Notes under the pieces: generated by a model
The model's database searches: none
Seen by the model: only the letters and a program-made list of their open reading frames with translations
Told to the model about the DNA's origin: nothing
Shown here: positions 21,651-33,068 of the stretch, in pieces
Layout of the letters: the number at the start of each line of letters is the position of its first letter
Position numbering within the stretch: position 1 is the stretch's first letter
Source: Membranipora membranacea
Lineage: Eukaryota; Bryozoa; Gymnolaemata; Cheilostomatida; Membraniporidae
Direction: 5' to 3'
DNA length: 64,000 bases
Assembly: GCA_914767715.1 (NCBI GenBank)
Contig: OU612074.1
Coordinates: forward strand, 24,166,062-24,230,061
Translations under genes and position numbers: made by a program

Positions 21651-22424
21651 ATGAAGTATTTTATATTTTTTGTGGCCGACCACCTGCGGCTAACTGGCTC
21701 TCAGATACCCAGGGGGAGAGTGGGATTGTGAGACGTACGCGACGTTGCGCTTATTATTAACTGTCAAGCAATTGGTGCCACAGGACTTGTGGGGGAGCTT
21801 TCAAAAATGAATGATCCGCACCCCTTCCAGCACCCCGTCCAACACCCTGGGTGTATATAACTACAGCATTTCTGCATTTTGTTATCAAATTATTGTCCAT
21901 ATTTATTTGCCCTAAAAGGATGACAGTAAGCACCCTTAGCACCCTTAGCACCCTTAGTCATGGATTAGTTCAGCTTACCACAAAAAATGAGGGGTAATCA
22001 CCTGCAATGGTTTCATCGCTCCTCAAGAGTTCAGAAGTTTCTAAAGATAAATTACATAGTCTGATCTAGAAAGCTTTCATTTCCATGGTTACTTACACAT
22101 AAAGCCCCAAATTGAAGTCCAGCTGACATAAGATTATCTTTTTTCTTCCAAAAGAGAATTCCAGTTGATGATAAAAATCTCCTAAGTAATTGACCTTTGT
22201 GTGAATAAATTATCAATGATACAGTCATATCATCACATCTATCACATCTGACAGTATTAAAGCCAGGGAGATCTACCACTGAATCAGGTATAGGTTTGAC
22301 CAGACACTAAGAAAATGTTAATAGCGTTTCATAAAGCTGAACTTTCCTGTAATGATATAACGTGATTATAGAGGTGAATTTTAATTTTTTTTTACACGTT
22401 TATTGGCAGTCTATTTCATTCCAG
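21651..22424. other. Spacer upstream of the LRR gene exons
   Basis: No supported exon. AGCACCCTT is repeated three times at about 21930-21957. Confidence 0.4.
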
Positions 22425-22624
22425 TAGCGGAATGGTTTCCGAATAGTGCCGAAAAAAAGAAAAAGGAAAAGAGAAAAAAAGGAAAGCTTGAGACTGAAGA
22501 TGAGTTAAAATGTTTCAGCAGTGAGGTGGAAATAGATAGGATGTCTTTGAGAAGAGAGAAAATAAAAATGTTAAGATATTTTCATTACAGTATTGTACAG
22601 AGGCAAAACTTGTTGCAGAGATAA
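22425..22624 (+). CDS. Candidate lysine-rich exon, possibly 5' exon of the LRR gene
   Basis: After the acceptor TTTCATTCCAG the frame reads AEWFPNSAEKKKKEKRKKGK and continues EDELKCFSSEVEIDRMSLRR to a stop at 22624. The composition (long Lys/Arg/Glu helix) looks coding and lies on the same strand just upstream of the LRR exons, but no donor is clear before the stop. It could be a terminal exon of another gene. Confidence 0.35.
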
Positions 22625-22635
22625 AATAGATAATG

Positions 22636-22870
22636 TTATAATTGAAACAAAAGATATTTGAATACGCCAGATTTAAATGATGTTAATTTGCTCAGTGAGC
22701 GTATTGACAAAGGAAGATTATTAAAAGATGAAGCAATTGCAATGTTTAGTTTATCATTAGGAGGTAAAATAAGAAAATTATCGCGCTTGGGGTATCTTCG
22801 ATTTCTAGAAAGAAAAAGATCATTAATATAGCTAGGTGTGATGTTATACATTATTCTGTAGGCATAGAGA
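22636..22870 (-). mobile_element. LINE 3' terminal fragment
   Basis: The minus-strand frame has NITPSYINDLFLSRNRR, then NLPLSIRSLSKLTSFKSGVF and KYLLFQ, the typical end of non-LTR retrotransposon polyproteins (P-x-Y-x-x-D-L-F, N-x-L-P-x-x-I-R, F-K-x-x-x-x-x-x-L-F). Only the last ~75 residues are present. It lies antisense between two candidate host exons. Confidence 0.65.
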
Positions 22871-25800
22871 GAACTGAAATCAATCAATCAAAGTGTGAGT
22901 CAGATATCAGAACTCAGAATCAGATGGATTTTTCTAACACTAACACAGAATCCCTAGAGTTTCCAGCTTTATCAGAAGGTGGAAATCTGGTGTCTGATAG
23001 CAGAGATAGTGACAGCAGAGATAGTGACAGCAGAGATAGTAAGAATAGTTAGTGTGTCTGTCTGTTTGGGTTTATATCCAGTCATATCAGAAACAGGACA
23101 TGTCAGTATAGTCCCTTCATGTTTGGTGAGCAGGTAAATAATCAATAATAAAGCAATGTCACGGTGTATGGCCACTGCAGACAGATCAGGCTTTCCTGGT
23201 TTCTTGCTGCAGGTCTTTTCATGTGTAGAAGTTTGACGTGACGAGGCCAGAGACTTGTGGGCTGTGCATGGCGCAGACAACCCAGTGAGAAAGGTGACAA
23301 CCAAGTATAGTTATGATCAAAGTTGCTGCTGTATGATTTAGGGAGGGCCAGTTTCTCCAACAACAGTATACAGGGCTGTTTTATCTATAGGTACATTATT
23401 TCTTGGCGATTTAGTATCTTAAACACTTATTTATTTGTTTGAGGAGGTTTTCTGAAAATTCACAGCCAGCAGATGATGTTAAAAAATAACCTGTTGACAT
23501 TGTCCTGTTTAATCATCATGCACACCAGTAACTGAAGTAATCTCTTTAAGAGAAAATATCCCCTTTTATAAAACAAAGTTAATGGATAATGGTAATAATG
23601 ATTATAATAGCTCCTCAAAAACCCCAGAGTTAATTCTTCTCATATCAGGTTTGACACCAATGACAGTAAAATTAACAAAACCACAAACCATATGGAATCA
23701 TGCCTCACAGCATAAGATTCTGCGGATTTTTGAATTTCCCTGAATCTCAGCGTGTGTAATCAAATTTAATTAGGGTTGTCATTGATAATAATAGTCACAG
23801 AGAAAATGAAGAAAGCAATTAATAATAATATGACTTATTTACAGAGTATAGAGTCTGGTACAGCAATGATAGTCAGCCTGATATAGATAAGATACCTGAC
23901 CGGCCAGACTTCAGCACACATGCTGTAAACGAGTTATTATCAGCTACAGAAGGTCACACTGTGACACATATGACTATCTTGGGTGACATACCACCACTAC
24001 ACCAGATAGCACCTCATCTCAAACAGCTGGAGATAAGAGGGTTTACTGATGTACATCAGCTTGAGATGTGAGTAACATAGACTCTGACCTTTCTAGCAGC
24101 AGGGCTGACTCTTGTCTGATATTATCACTGTGATTTTCTTTTTCATATGGGTTGCAAAAAAGTTAAAATTCAAACTTAAAACAAGAAGTACTCAAATCAT
24201 AATTTGAAAGCATTAGGCCTGTGAGATTTTTAAATTTCGATGTAATATTTTCAAAATCTGGTGGTAGCTAGGATTTTACAATGTATCCTGACATGTGATA
24301 CCTGCTGATAGGAAATGGTCCTTTAGATCAGGGGGTGGTGTCACCATTATAATACATAATATTTAATTGTTACATAAATGTTACTTTTTGTGGAGATATT
24401 GTAGTCAGTAAATATAATAAAGTAATTGTTGAGCAGTAATTTATATATCGGGCTTTATTTATTGATCACAAATCTTTTGATAATAAAATCAAAAAATCTA
24501 CTAATAATCTTCAATCAGAAAAAGTTTGCACTATTTTGCATATTGAAATTAAAAAGAGAAACAAAAGCTCACATGTAACATAAAAATGGAGAGTTTGCCC
24601 TCAGTGCGGTGCGTGCCCTTGGTCTTGGTTTCTTGGCCAGTCGAGTTGACCTTCGGAGGAGCAGTTGTTGGTTTGTAACTGGCCATCACACCATTAAGGC
24701 AGTGCTGTGTGTTATTTTCTATATTACACATGTACTCTTGGCTCGTCTGGTTGAGGAGATCAAGCACTTGTTGTATCTCAATGTTCGCTGTTCGGTCATT
24801 GTAATCGTGACCACACGGATCAAGAACCTTGAGTACCAAATTTTCTACACGCAGGATCCTCATTCTTTGTTGCTGAGAGAGCATGGAATACCAGGAGGGA
24901 GAAGCATACAGGACAATGGGAGGGATGCATGCTATGTAGAAATGTTTCAGTGCACCGATTGGCATTCCAGATCGTTTGAGGTCTATCAGTGTATATATTA
25001 TTGGTCTAGTCTTTTTCACGAGGTGATCAACGTGTTGTTTGAATGTCAGATTGTTGTCAATCACGACACCTAAAAACTTTGTGCTTGTCTTGTTTCCAAT
25101 AACGTCACCGCTCATTGAGAATCTGTGCGGCTCGATCTTTTGACTGTTGTGCACATTTGAGAACGTCATGCTCACTGATTTTGTTGGATTGGCTATCATG
25201 TTATTCTCAGCACACCATTCTGTGGTCTCGTCTATAGCTTGCTGCAGTTGTTCGGTCTTTTCGCTGGATGAAGATGGTATGAGTGTCACGTCATCAGCGT
25301 ACTTGATGGTAGTGCATGAAGGAGACAGAGTACAACAGCCAGAACATTGGACCCAAGAGAGTACCTTGAGGTGTACCATTCTTGGTTGAGAGTGTGGAAC
25401 TATGCTCACTGCCCAGTTTGACGTTCTGCTGCCGTTGATTAAGGAACCTGTGTATGATCAGCACCAGAGGTTTGTTTATACCGCGATCGGTTAACATTTC
25501 TATGAGTTTGCCCTTATCCTTAATTTGCAGTAAATGCTACCGAGTACCAGTTGAATAGTACCACATAACCCAGAATTGCGTTTAAGTAGTCTTAGAAATT
25601 CAGTACAAAGAGATCTATGTGAAACACAATTCTATGAGGCAGACTGAGACAGCTTCACTGTTGAGAAGTTTGGAGAGAATTTCATCTTATCAGTGTAAGT
25701 CTCTCTTACCATCTTATCAGTGTGAGTCTCTCTTACCATCTTAGTTGAAGATTTTAAGCCTTCTGAAGAGAGCTTTCCATTCCTTCCTGGCACAGATTTA

Positions 25801-26166
25801 CGAAAATATTCACGAGCATCATATCAGTTACAATTTTCTAAGAGGGTAATTTCAACTCTATTACATAATGAACCATTAAATCACATCAGTTTTAGTCAAC
25901 GACAATGTGAAGAAGTGAAAAATTAATTTTGAATGGTCAAATTCTGATAACGGGAAGACAAATTTAAAGAAGACCTATTACTCCTATTATTTGATAAATA
26001 CTTGATTTCAAATGTTTTCTAACTGTAGCATCAGATCACTGGCTAAACTAGAGGTGCTGGATGCTATCTCACATAGATCCCCTATTCTACCCAGCTGGAT
26101 CGGGGAACTGAAGGGTCTTAAGGAGTTAAGTTTAAGATTCTGTGGTCTTACTGAGATACCAGAGAG
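22862..26166 (+). CDS. Leucine-rich-repeat gene, 5' exons
   Basis: Three exons join in phase. Exon A (22862-23038) follows ATTCTGTAG, encodes a polar Ser/Asp tail with a 15-base repeat (DSRDS x3) and leaves in phase 1. Exon B (23845-24067) follows TTATTTACAG, reads YRVWYSNDSQPDIDK to HLKQLEIRGFTDVHQLEM and leaves in phase 2. Exon C (26029-26166) follows AACTGTAG, reads SLAKLEVLDAISHRSPILPS to LKELSLRFCGLTEIPER and leaves in phase 2. The L-x-x-L-x-L spacing with LPSWIG...L-x-x-L...IPER is that of plant-type or NLR-like LRRs, which usually bind ligands or partner proteins. An antisense LINE (24.5-25.5 kb) occupies the intron between B and C. The real N-terminal domain of the protein is not visible. 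The same exon type recurs at 46.7 and 47.3 kb. Confidence 0.65.
24520..25540 (-). mobile_element. LINE reverse transcriptase, 5'-truncated and frameshifted
   Basis: The minus strand encodes a non-LTR reverse transcriptase from its palm region onward: FLNQRQQNVKLG, NGTPQGTLLGP, then in a second frame KYADDVTLI (catalytic YADD), TEWCAENNMIANPTKS, KFLGVVIDNNLTFKQHVDHL and CIPPIVLYASPSWYSML. A frameshift lies between the PQG and YADD boxes (about 25300-25400), so the copy is dead. The 5' part (endonuclease and fingers) is absent beyond about 25540. It is closest in style to the CR1/L2/Jockey group. It sits antisense inside an intron of the LRR gene. Confidence 0.8.
25684..25742. repeat. ~31-bp tandem duplication
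   Basis: ATCTTATCAGTGTAAGTCTC followed by TCTTACC is repeated at once with one A/G change. Confidence 0.8.
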
Positions 26167-26239
26167 GTAACTATAAATGATTTTGCTATTCCGGTCGTTT
26201 TGCTGTCAGGTTCATCTCAGCACATCAATGGTGGTGCTG

Positions 26240-27480
26240 CTTCTTTTTTAAATCGCAATGTTGTGTTTCTTTCCGAAGACTCAGAAAACAAGTAGGCTTT
26301 AGGGTAATCGCGAAAGTACCGTGGCTCATTTCTGCCATGCAGTGTTTTGGAATATTCGGAAGCAGGTGCCTAGAAATTAAATGTGTTTCTTTAATAGTCG
26401 AGTAGCTACCTGAAAACAAAATAGCCTTTGTAAAATTAGCATTTGGCTGCGTAAAAATATAATGTGTTTCTTAAATATCCGAGCAGCAGCCTAAAAACAA
26501 CAGATACCTTAAAAACTTTCAATGCAGCTTCCTACAAATAAATGATAATTCCTAGAATTATCTACCCACTACCTAAAAAATCACAGAGGCTTGCCTAGCA
26601 ATAAACCATAGGTTCCCTACAATCATCATTATGCTCCCTACATAAGTTGCATGCTTGCCTAGAAATATACAGGCCTTCCTAATAATGCACGCTTGATTGA
26701 GTTTATAGACAGACCAGACTTGCCATACAATGGTCAAGGCACAGCTGAAATCAGACTTCTTAAAAATGATTTACAGCCCTCAGGCTATCTCACGTTTGGT
26801 GTACTATTGTGGGTCTTGAAGCATTGAGCACACAACTCTACTGTGTTTTAGTATGAAGTCTTACTTCGTAACTTATTAACCAGTTTTTTTGAATGAAGAG
26901 AGAATACGTCGGAAATAGATAAAATAATAAAAAAGTGATACTACTGATAGTAAGCACTTTTACAGTTAGTAAATAGATTAGCAGCGAGTCGCAACCACCA
27001 GATATTGGTGACCCCTCTATCATCAACACTTTCCCACTACTAATATAATAGGATAAAATATTATATAATTCAATTTAAAATATTTTTCTTATTATAATGG
27101 TTATTATTATTTTGTGACTAATAACCTACCTAATAACAAGCTTCCTGTTATATCCAATGTCACTGTGCATTTTATAAAAAAAAATTTTGAGCTTTGTTGT
27201 TCAGTTGATAAGATCATTTATTGCAAGCAGGTCGGGCCCCTGCAAGCACCACAACCCGCCGCCCCCAAAGTCATCTTTCAGTCGATTCTAGTTTATTAAA
27301 GCTCAGTAAATTGGAACATAATCTGCTTTGCAGTAATTATTTATGGCAGGTCTGTTCTGTCTATAAACTCAATCAAGCATGTATTATTAATAAGGCCTTT
27401 ATATTTCTAGGCAAGCATGCATCTTTTGTAGGGAGCATAATGATGAATGTAGGGAACCATGGTTTATTGCTAGGCAAGCT
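26240..27480. repeat. Inverted pair of degenerate ~20-bp repeat blocks
   Basis: At about 26440-26720 there are successive ~20-base units of the type GCTTGCCTAGAAATATACAG (variants GTTCCCTAC.., GCTCCCTAC.., GCCTTCCTAA..). The reverse complement of the last ~130 bases recurs at about 27350-27480, immediately before the LTR element. Between the arms lies AT-rich sequence. It resembles a foldback element whose right arm was interrupted by the LTR insertion. Confidence 0.5.
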
Positions 27481-27740
27481 GTTGTGTCCTCATGTGCAGT
27501 GACCGCTAATTAAGTCACGTGCTCATTTAGCATGCTGCCGATAGTATAAACAGGCAGGCATCACAATTATAATCAGTTGATGTACAGTTGATATACAGTT
27601 GATATACATTTGATATACGGTTGTTATTAGTCATGTCATTTATAAGTCATTGACACAATGGTCACATAATAAATGTACACGCTCCAACAACAAATCAAAC
27701 AGCTTGATTTATATACAACCAACAAAACACAAAATAAACA
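27480..27740 (+). repeat. 5' LTR of the Gypsy element
   Basis: Starts TGTTGTGTCC and ends AAATAAACA. It has a TATA-like AGTATAAACAGG near 27545 and about four 11-bp units CAGTTGATATA at about 27577-27625, one more than in the 3' LTR. Confidence 0.85.
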
Positions 27741-27954
27741 TTGGCGACGGGGATAAAACTCAAAAAGATTGAGGTGGAGAGAAGGAGACTGTGCCAAAGA
27801 GGGTGATAGATCCATAAACAGACGGTACTCAGCCAAACACAGACACAGACTAAGCGAAGAACAAAAACCCATGACAGTGACGGAGACAGAAAAGACTTGA
27901 ACCGCATTTTTTGGTAAAACCAAATAAAAGGTTCATGCGTCATGTGTTAGGCAA

Positions 27955-28240
27955 ATGCGTCAGACTGCAGGTGAGACGATAGCTCAATTCGTAGGTAGAC
28001 ATAGGAAAGGTTCTGTAGGCTGTGAGTGCATTGATGTTAATGACTCGATAGTTGATCAGATTGTTTCAGGCTGCTATTACGATGCTCTTAGAGAAAAGTT
28101 CTTAGAATCAGGGGCAACCCTTGACCTAGCAAAGCTAATGAGTATTTAAGCATCACATGAAGCGGTCGACATGCAAAATAGGGAAATGAGAAATGGTCAA
28201 AACCCTTGTGCTAGCGCTCATGCTAAAAGTAACGCTCATG
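27955..28240 (+). pseudogene. gag remnant of the Gypsy element
   Basis: The frame RQTAGETIAQFVGRHRKG continues to DQIVSGCYYDALREKFLESG, a block common in capsid regions of animal Gypsy elements. A stop at 28149 ends it. The zinc knuckle, the protease and the start of reverse transcriptase, expected next, are missing because of an internal deletion. Confidence 0.6.
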
Positions 28241-29640
28241 AATTTCCCAATGGCAGTAGGGCAAACCAGGTAATTATTAGGGAAAGACATCCCATGCTGA
28301 CTGTTGATGATTTATTACCGGATATGAATGGCAGCAAGGCTTTCAGCAAGTTAGACATGAAGGAAGGTTTCACGCAATTTGCGCTGCATCCTGATTCAAG
28401 GGATATCACAACATTCAGTTGTCACATTGGCTTATACCGATATGAGAGGTTATTTTATGGTTGCTCTATGGCTCCAGAGAAATTTTATGCAGATATTCAT
28501 AGTTTGATTCAAGGCATTCAAGGTGTAGCAAACCTCGCTGATGATATTATTATACATGGCTCAGACAGAGCTGAGCATGATGCTAGATTGATACAGGTCC
28601 TAGACAGGCTCAGAGCAGCAGGATTGACACTCAACAGGCAGAAGTGTACATTTGGTGTTGATGAGATAGAATTTGTAGGTCATAAACTATCAGCAAAGGG
28701 CATCGATCCGATAGCTGGTAAAGTTGATGCTATAGTAAACGCTAAGGAACCAACATGCATAGAGGAGTTGCGTTCTTTCTAAGGATTAGCTAATCATTGT
28801 AGCAAGTTCACACCAGATTTCTCGACCAAGACAGAACCACTGCGCAGACTGAAAAAGCAGCCAGTAGATGGCAAGCAGAAAGGTGTCAAAGAAAAGTTTG
28901 TTCTCAACCAAGAGCAGATAGTAGCGTTTGAGAAAGTGAAGAAAAGTCTAGCCAGTAGTGAGACTTTAGGTTATTTTGATCTCAAATATCCGACTGAGGT
29001 GGTAGCTGATGCAAGTCCTTTAGGTTGAGGTGCTGTTCTTATCTAGGATCAGGAGGATGCACCACGGGTTATTAGCTATGCATCGAGAAGTTTGAGTGAT
29101 GTTGAATCTAGATACCATCAGACTGAAAGGGAAGCTCCAAGTTTGGTGTGGGCATGTAAAAGATTTAAGCCATATTTGATGGGAAATGAGTTCGAATTGG
29201 TTACAGACCATGAGCCACTGAAGGTTATTTATGGTCCGCGTTCAAAACCATGTGCTAGGATTGAACGCTGGGTGTTACGTCTTATGCCATATGATTACTC
29301 TCTAGTTTATTGGCCAGGTAGCAAAAACTTAGCAGACCCTCTCTCAAGGCTCTCAGCAAGTAAAGTTTGTGATTTGTCTCTCGCAAACAAGGCTGAAGCA
29401 TATGTTAGATTTGTAGCTTTAAATTCTGTACCTATAGCTATGACTGCTAAAGAGATAGAGAAAATTTCTTTAGACGACGAGGACTTATCCATTGTTAGGA
29501 AATACATAAATTCAAATAATTTTGATGTTAGTGGTGTATCAAAGTCGTATAAGCTAATTAGTGGTGAATTGTGTGTGATAGGAAACCCAGTATTGAGAGG
29601 CAGCAGAATAGTCATACCCTCTCAACTCAGACCACATGTT
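28241..29640 (+). pseudogene. Reverse transcriptase and RNase H of the Gypsy element
   Basis: Reverse transcriptase starts abruptly at ANQVIIRERHPMLTVDDLL (fingers lost). It has FSKLDMKEGFTQF (first catalytic Asp), YGCSMAPEKF and VANLADDIIIHG, the DD pair with Leu-Ala before it in place of the usual aromatic position. A stop (TAA, 28780) interrupts the connection domain. RNase H follows, with TEVVADASPLG, two further stops (TGA about 29026, TAG about 29044), then YHQTEREAPSLVWACKRF and FELVTDHEPLKV. The domain order matches Ty3/Gypsy pol. Confidence 0.8.
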
Positions 29641-30834
29641 TGAAATTTAGCTCATACAGGACATCTAGGGTTGTTGGTACTAAGAGGAATTCGAGGACTT
29701 AGGTTTGGTGGCCAAACATTGATAGCGATGTGGACAAACACATCAAAGCATGTCATGAGTGTCAATTAGTAGGTAAACCAAGTTCTCCGGAACTCATGTT
29801 GAGTTCTGACCTCCCAACAGCGCCATGGAAGGAAGTTGCGGTAGATCATTTTGGTCCATTTGGTCATTCTAGCCAGTACTTGCTTGTTGTTATTGACTAT
29901 TATAGTAGGTATTTTGTGTGCATTCCGGTGAAATCGACTAGTGCTGCAACCGCACTAAAGATATTAGATGAAGTTTTTTCAAACTCATGGAATCCCACAG
30001 TACTTGAAAAGTGATTCAGGACCAGCTTTCATATCGGAGGATTTTAGGCAATTCTGTGATAATTTGGCAATTAAATACAGCAGGGGTACACCTAAGTGGT
30101 CTCAAGGTAATGGTCTTGTTGAATCATCGATGAAGTCCATAAAGAAAAGGCTTCAAATAGCCGTGACTACAGGGAAAGATTGGGGAAGTGAACTCCTCAA
30201 GTATTTATTTTCTTATAGACATACACCCCATGCTGCGACTGGTAAGAGTCCAGCAGAATTATTATTTGGTCGTAAGCTGCGTACCAAATTACCCATGTAT
30301 GATAATGACAGTAAGTTAGATGATATTCAGGTCAGACAGCATGACGCTGAATATAAGGCTAAATTAAAAGAATACACTGACCGTAAGAGCAAGGCTGCAA
30401 ACTCTAGTATTTCTATCGGTGATGAAGTTTTACTCATCAGAGATCAAATTTCACAAAAAGCTGACATCCGCTACTACAATGATATCTATGTAGTAGTGAA
30501 CAAAAATCGGTCACAAGTAACTGTACGATCCTCAGATGGACAAGAATATGTCCATAACAGTTCTCATCTGAGACCCTACAAGAGAACCCATGAAATCATA
30601 CACTCTTCTTTTGTAGATGCCGGTATCGCAGGCACCACAGAGGAAGAAAAGAGGGAAAATAGAGTCAGAAGATCGCCACGCCATAAGAACACTCCAGACA
30701 GATACACTAACTATCTAAGCAGTCTCAAGGATTACTACGACTTCTGTTTCACATATTATCAAGGAACTCAGCCTGATATGTCATGTCAAAAGTGCCCGAT
30801 GCACTGCAGCACAACAGAGTCGAAAGGAGAGTGA
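29641..30834 (+). pseudogene. Integrase of the Gypsy element
   Basis: An HHCC zinc-binding region (HTGHLG... and HIKACHECQ, in different frames) is followed by the catalytic core: VDHFGPF (first Asp), SDSGPAFISEDF (second Asp) and GLVESSMKSIKK (Glu). The C-terminal region reads ADIRYYNDIYVVVNKNRSQV...SHLRPYKRT, ending at 30834. Frameshifts lie near 29690 and 29990. No chromodomain and no env follow. Confidence 0.8.
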
Positions 30835-31146
30835 ACTCCTGCGGTTTCATGCCAAGGCAAATCCTACCCCCACTGACAACGCGAATATCAGTGGTGCTTG
30901 TTCTCTATTTTCCCATAAATAGATTATGGTTTTTTTGAGGCAAGGATGGCACGGTAGCTGCTGGCCGCAAATGACTCTGAACATATCTACACTATTCCAT
31001 TGAACTATTATTTACATACTGAAATATATTATTGCTGACAAATTTTATAAATAAGACATTTATGTTGCTATAATATTTTATGCTCGCTTTTTGTATGTAA
31101 AGTTTTCAGATAATTACTCATTCAAGTTTAATGAGGAAAAGAGGGA

Positions 31147-31308
31147 TGTTGCGTCCTCATGTGCAATGACCACTAATTAAGTCATGTGCTCACTTAGCAT
31201 GCTGCCGATAGTATAAATAGGCACAGCATCACAATTATAATCAGTTGATGTACAGTTGATATACAGTTGATATACGGTTGGTATTTGTCATGTCATTTAT
31301 AAGTCATT
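31147..31308 (+). repeat. 3' LTR of the Gypsy element, truncated
   Basis: Matches the first ~162 bp of the 5' LTR (TGTTGCGTCC to ATAAGTCATT) and then breaks into unrelated sequence. Confidence 0.8.
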
Positions 31309-31373
31309 AGAGAGGTTGCGAACTCTCTTAATTGTCTTCTCCCGGAACGTGAAGTTGTCGTCACGTATACGTT

Positions 31374-31534
31374 TCACGTTTTAGGTAGATGGTCATTTTT
31401 GACACTGACGTGATACGAGCCCATAGCAATAACCTTGAACTTGTAAACTTTTTTGACTACACCGTCTATGCCAAATTTCTGCTTGAATTGCTTCTCCCTC
31501 CTGATGTTAGTTTTACAAAGGGTAACTGTAACTA
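31374..31534 (-). CDS. Short C-terminal coding segment of unknown family
   Basis: The minus strand reads CKTNIRREKQFKQKFGIDGV and KKVYKFKVIAMGSYHVSVKN to a stop at 31374. The composition is strongly protein-like and basic. It starts just beyond the broken 3' LTR. I see no clear acceptor and do not recognise the family. It may belong to the sequence into which the LTR break fused. Confidence 0.3.
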
Positions 31535-32777
31535 CTTGGTTTTATCTTGCACAGCATAAGTGAGTAGTAAGTTCTAACACTTACACCACACCAGACTATT
31601 TGTTGAATAGTCAGCTTGGAATGTAACTCTTACTGCAAGAAGACTAGGTAAGTCACAATTTTGTTCCTAGTAGTACATCCACACACTAATCCTCACTCAA
31701 ATATAATAATGCCCCCCAAGTCCAATTCAAATGAAATTGATTTAAATGACCTTAATTAAGTTGTCCTGACCAGTGTGAGCACATGGTAACAATCCTTCCC
31801 TTATCCCTCATGGGTCACAGTTTGTATTCATGGATATCAAGAATGGAATCATAGCATGACTATTTTCTGGTCTGTCATTCAGTTCTACAGCCTCTATGTT
31901 TGATCACATACACACATTAGAGGTAAAAACATTTAGTGCACAGATTAAATACTAGCAGAGAAGTGTAAAGGTGTTTTAGCCTTATGGACAAATAAAATAA
32001 AGGAAAGGGTCGAAAGGATCAATCATTTTAACATGCCATTTCCCAAAATCATTGGCCATTGCATACCTTTCAATGTTTGCATCGCTGTCTCTCTCAATGC
32101 CTGGCCTGCCTGCTTATCCGCAGCCTGCTTCTGTGCAGATGTTGCTACCGTAGCAGCACTGACTGCGGCCTCCTCCCGCCACCACTCACTAAGCTGTTGA
32201 AGGAGCACAAGACTTCATCGACTTCTTCTTCTGTACCTGATCTGATGAATATACAAAGCAATGTGATAAATATTGGGAAAAAGTAACAAATCGCCAGCAG
32301 AAGCACTTTAACAAACTAACTAGCCTAACTTTTTGATTGAGTTAGAAATTTATTTAGAGCTGAGCTTAGTTGGATGATGTAAGCATGACACCTTAAGAAA
32401 TGGCAAACATGTGCCAATGTGAATATATATTTCAGCTCACAAATTATTTATTCTACAGAGCAACTTAGGTCTGTATTATACATATCCTTAGGCCTACACT
32501 AAGAACACTCACTTTGCTATATTCCGTCTGTCACCGCCTCTAAATTTTCGTAAGGCCGACTCAAAATGCTCCCGACAATTCCTCTTTGTTATCTGAACCC
32601 TTGGTGAGAGTTGTCAGGGTGACAATTTTTAAAGCATGCACCAGTAAGATAAACAAATTGATATATGTTAGGGTGATAATTTTAAAACATGCAGCAGTAC
32701 TATAAACAAATTGATATATTTCTTGAGATTCATTATCAGACAGGATAAATACCAGACAGAATTACTGTACCGAAGGA

Positions 32778-33068
32778 ATGGCAAAAGAACCAACAATAGC
32801 AACTTTCTGCGGTGATAGCCCAACCAGAGAGAATGTTTTCAACACCATCTCTGAGGGTAGTCGCTACCATGATAAACCGACATTAACAATTTTCTGCGGT
32901 GATAGCTCAACCAGAGAAAATGTGTGCATCACCATCTTTGAGGGTAGTCGCTACCATGATAAAAGCATATGCAGAGATCTTAGTACTAAAGTTTTTTTTT
33001 GGAGAGATCTAGCGAACGCTTCCAACTGCATGCAAGTAACTGGGCTTGATCCATGGAAAAGAAGCTAG
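32778..33068 (+). CDS. Small open frame with an 87-base internal duplication
   Basis: The ATG has a fair context (GGAATGG). The 96-residue frame contains two in-frame copies of a 29-residue unit (FCGDSPTRENVFNT...EGSRYHDK and FCGDSSTRENVCIT...EGSRYHDK). Retention of the frame in both halves is suggestive, but no family is recognised and no splice or polyadenylation signal is clear. Confidence 0.25.
   Translation: MAKEPTIATFCGDSPTRENVFNTISEGSRYHDKPTLTIFCGDSSTRENVCITIFEGSRYHDKSICRDLSTKVFFWRDLANASNCMQVTGLDPWKRS

Larger units (their letters stand above)
27480..31308 (+). mobile_element. Defective Ty3/Gypsy LTR retrotransposon
   Basis: A 5' LTR (27480-27740), a primer-binding-like TGGCGACGGGGAT straight after it, remnants of gag and pol, a polypurine tract (GAGGAAAAGAGGGA, 31133-31146) and a partial 3' LTR (31147-31308) form one element. 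The 3' LTR stops after about 162 of 261 bp. There is no matching flank, so the right end has been lost. The LTRs differ at roughly 7-8% of the first ~100 positions, nearly all C/T or G/A. Several stops and frameshifts and a large internal deletion make it inactive. It is inserted at the edge of the inverted repeat at 27.4 kb, probably within a long intron of the LRR gene. Confidence 0.9.

Noticed and set aside
24609-25073. 154-residue plus-strand open frame
   Set aside because: Antisense shadow of the LINE reverse transcriptase, which has clear motifs on the minus strand.
29307-29615. 102-residue minus-strand frame
   Set aside because: Antisense shadow of the Gypsy RNase H/integrase region.
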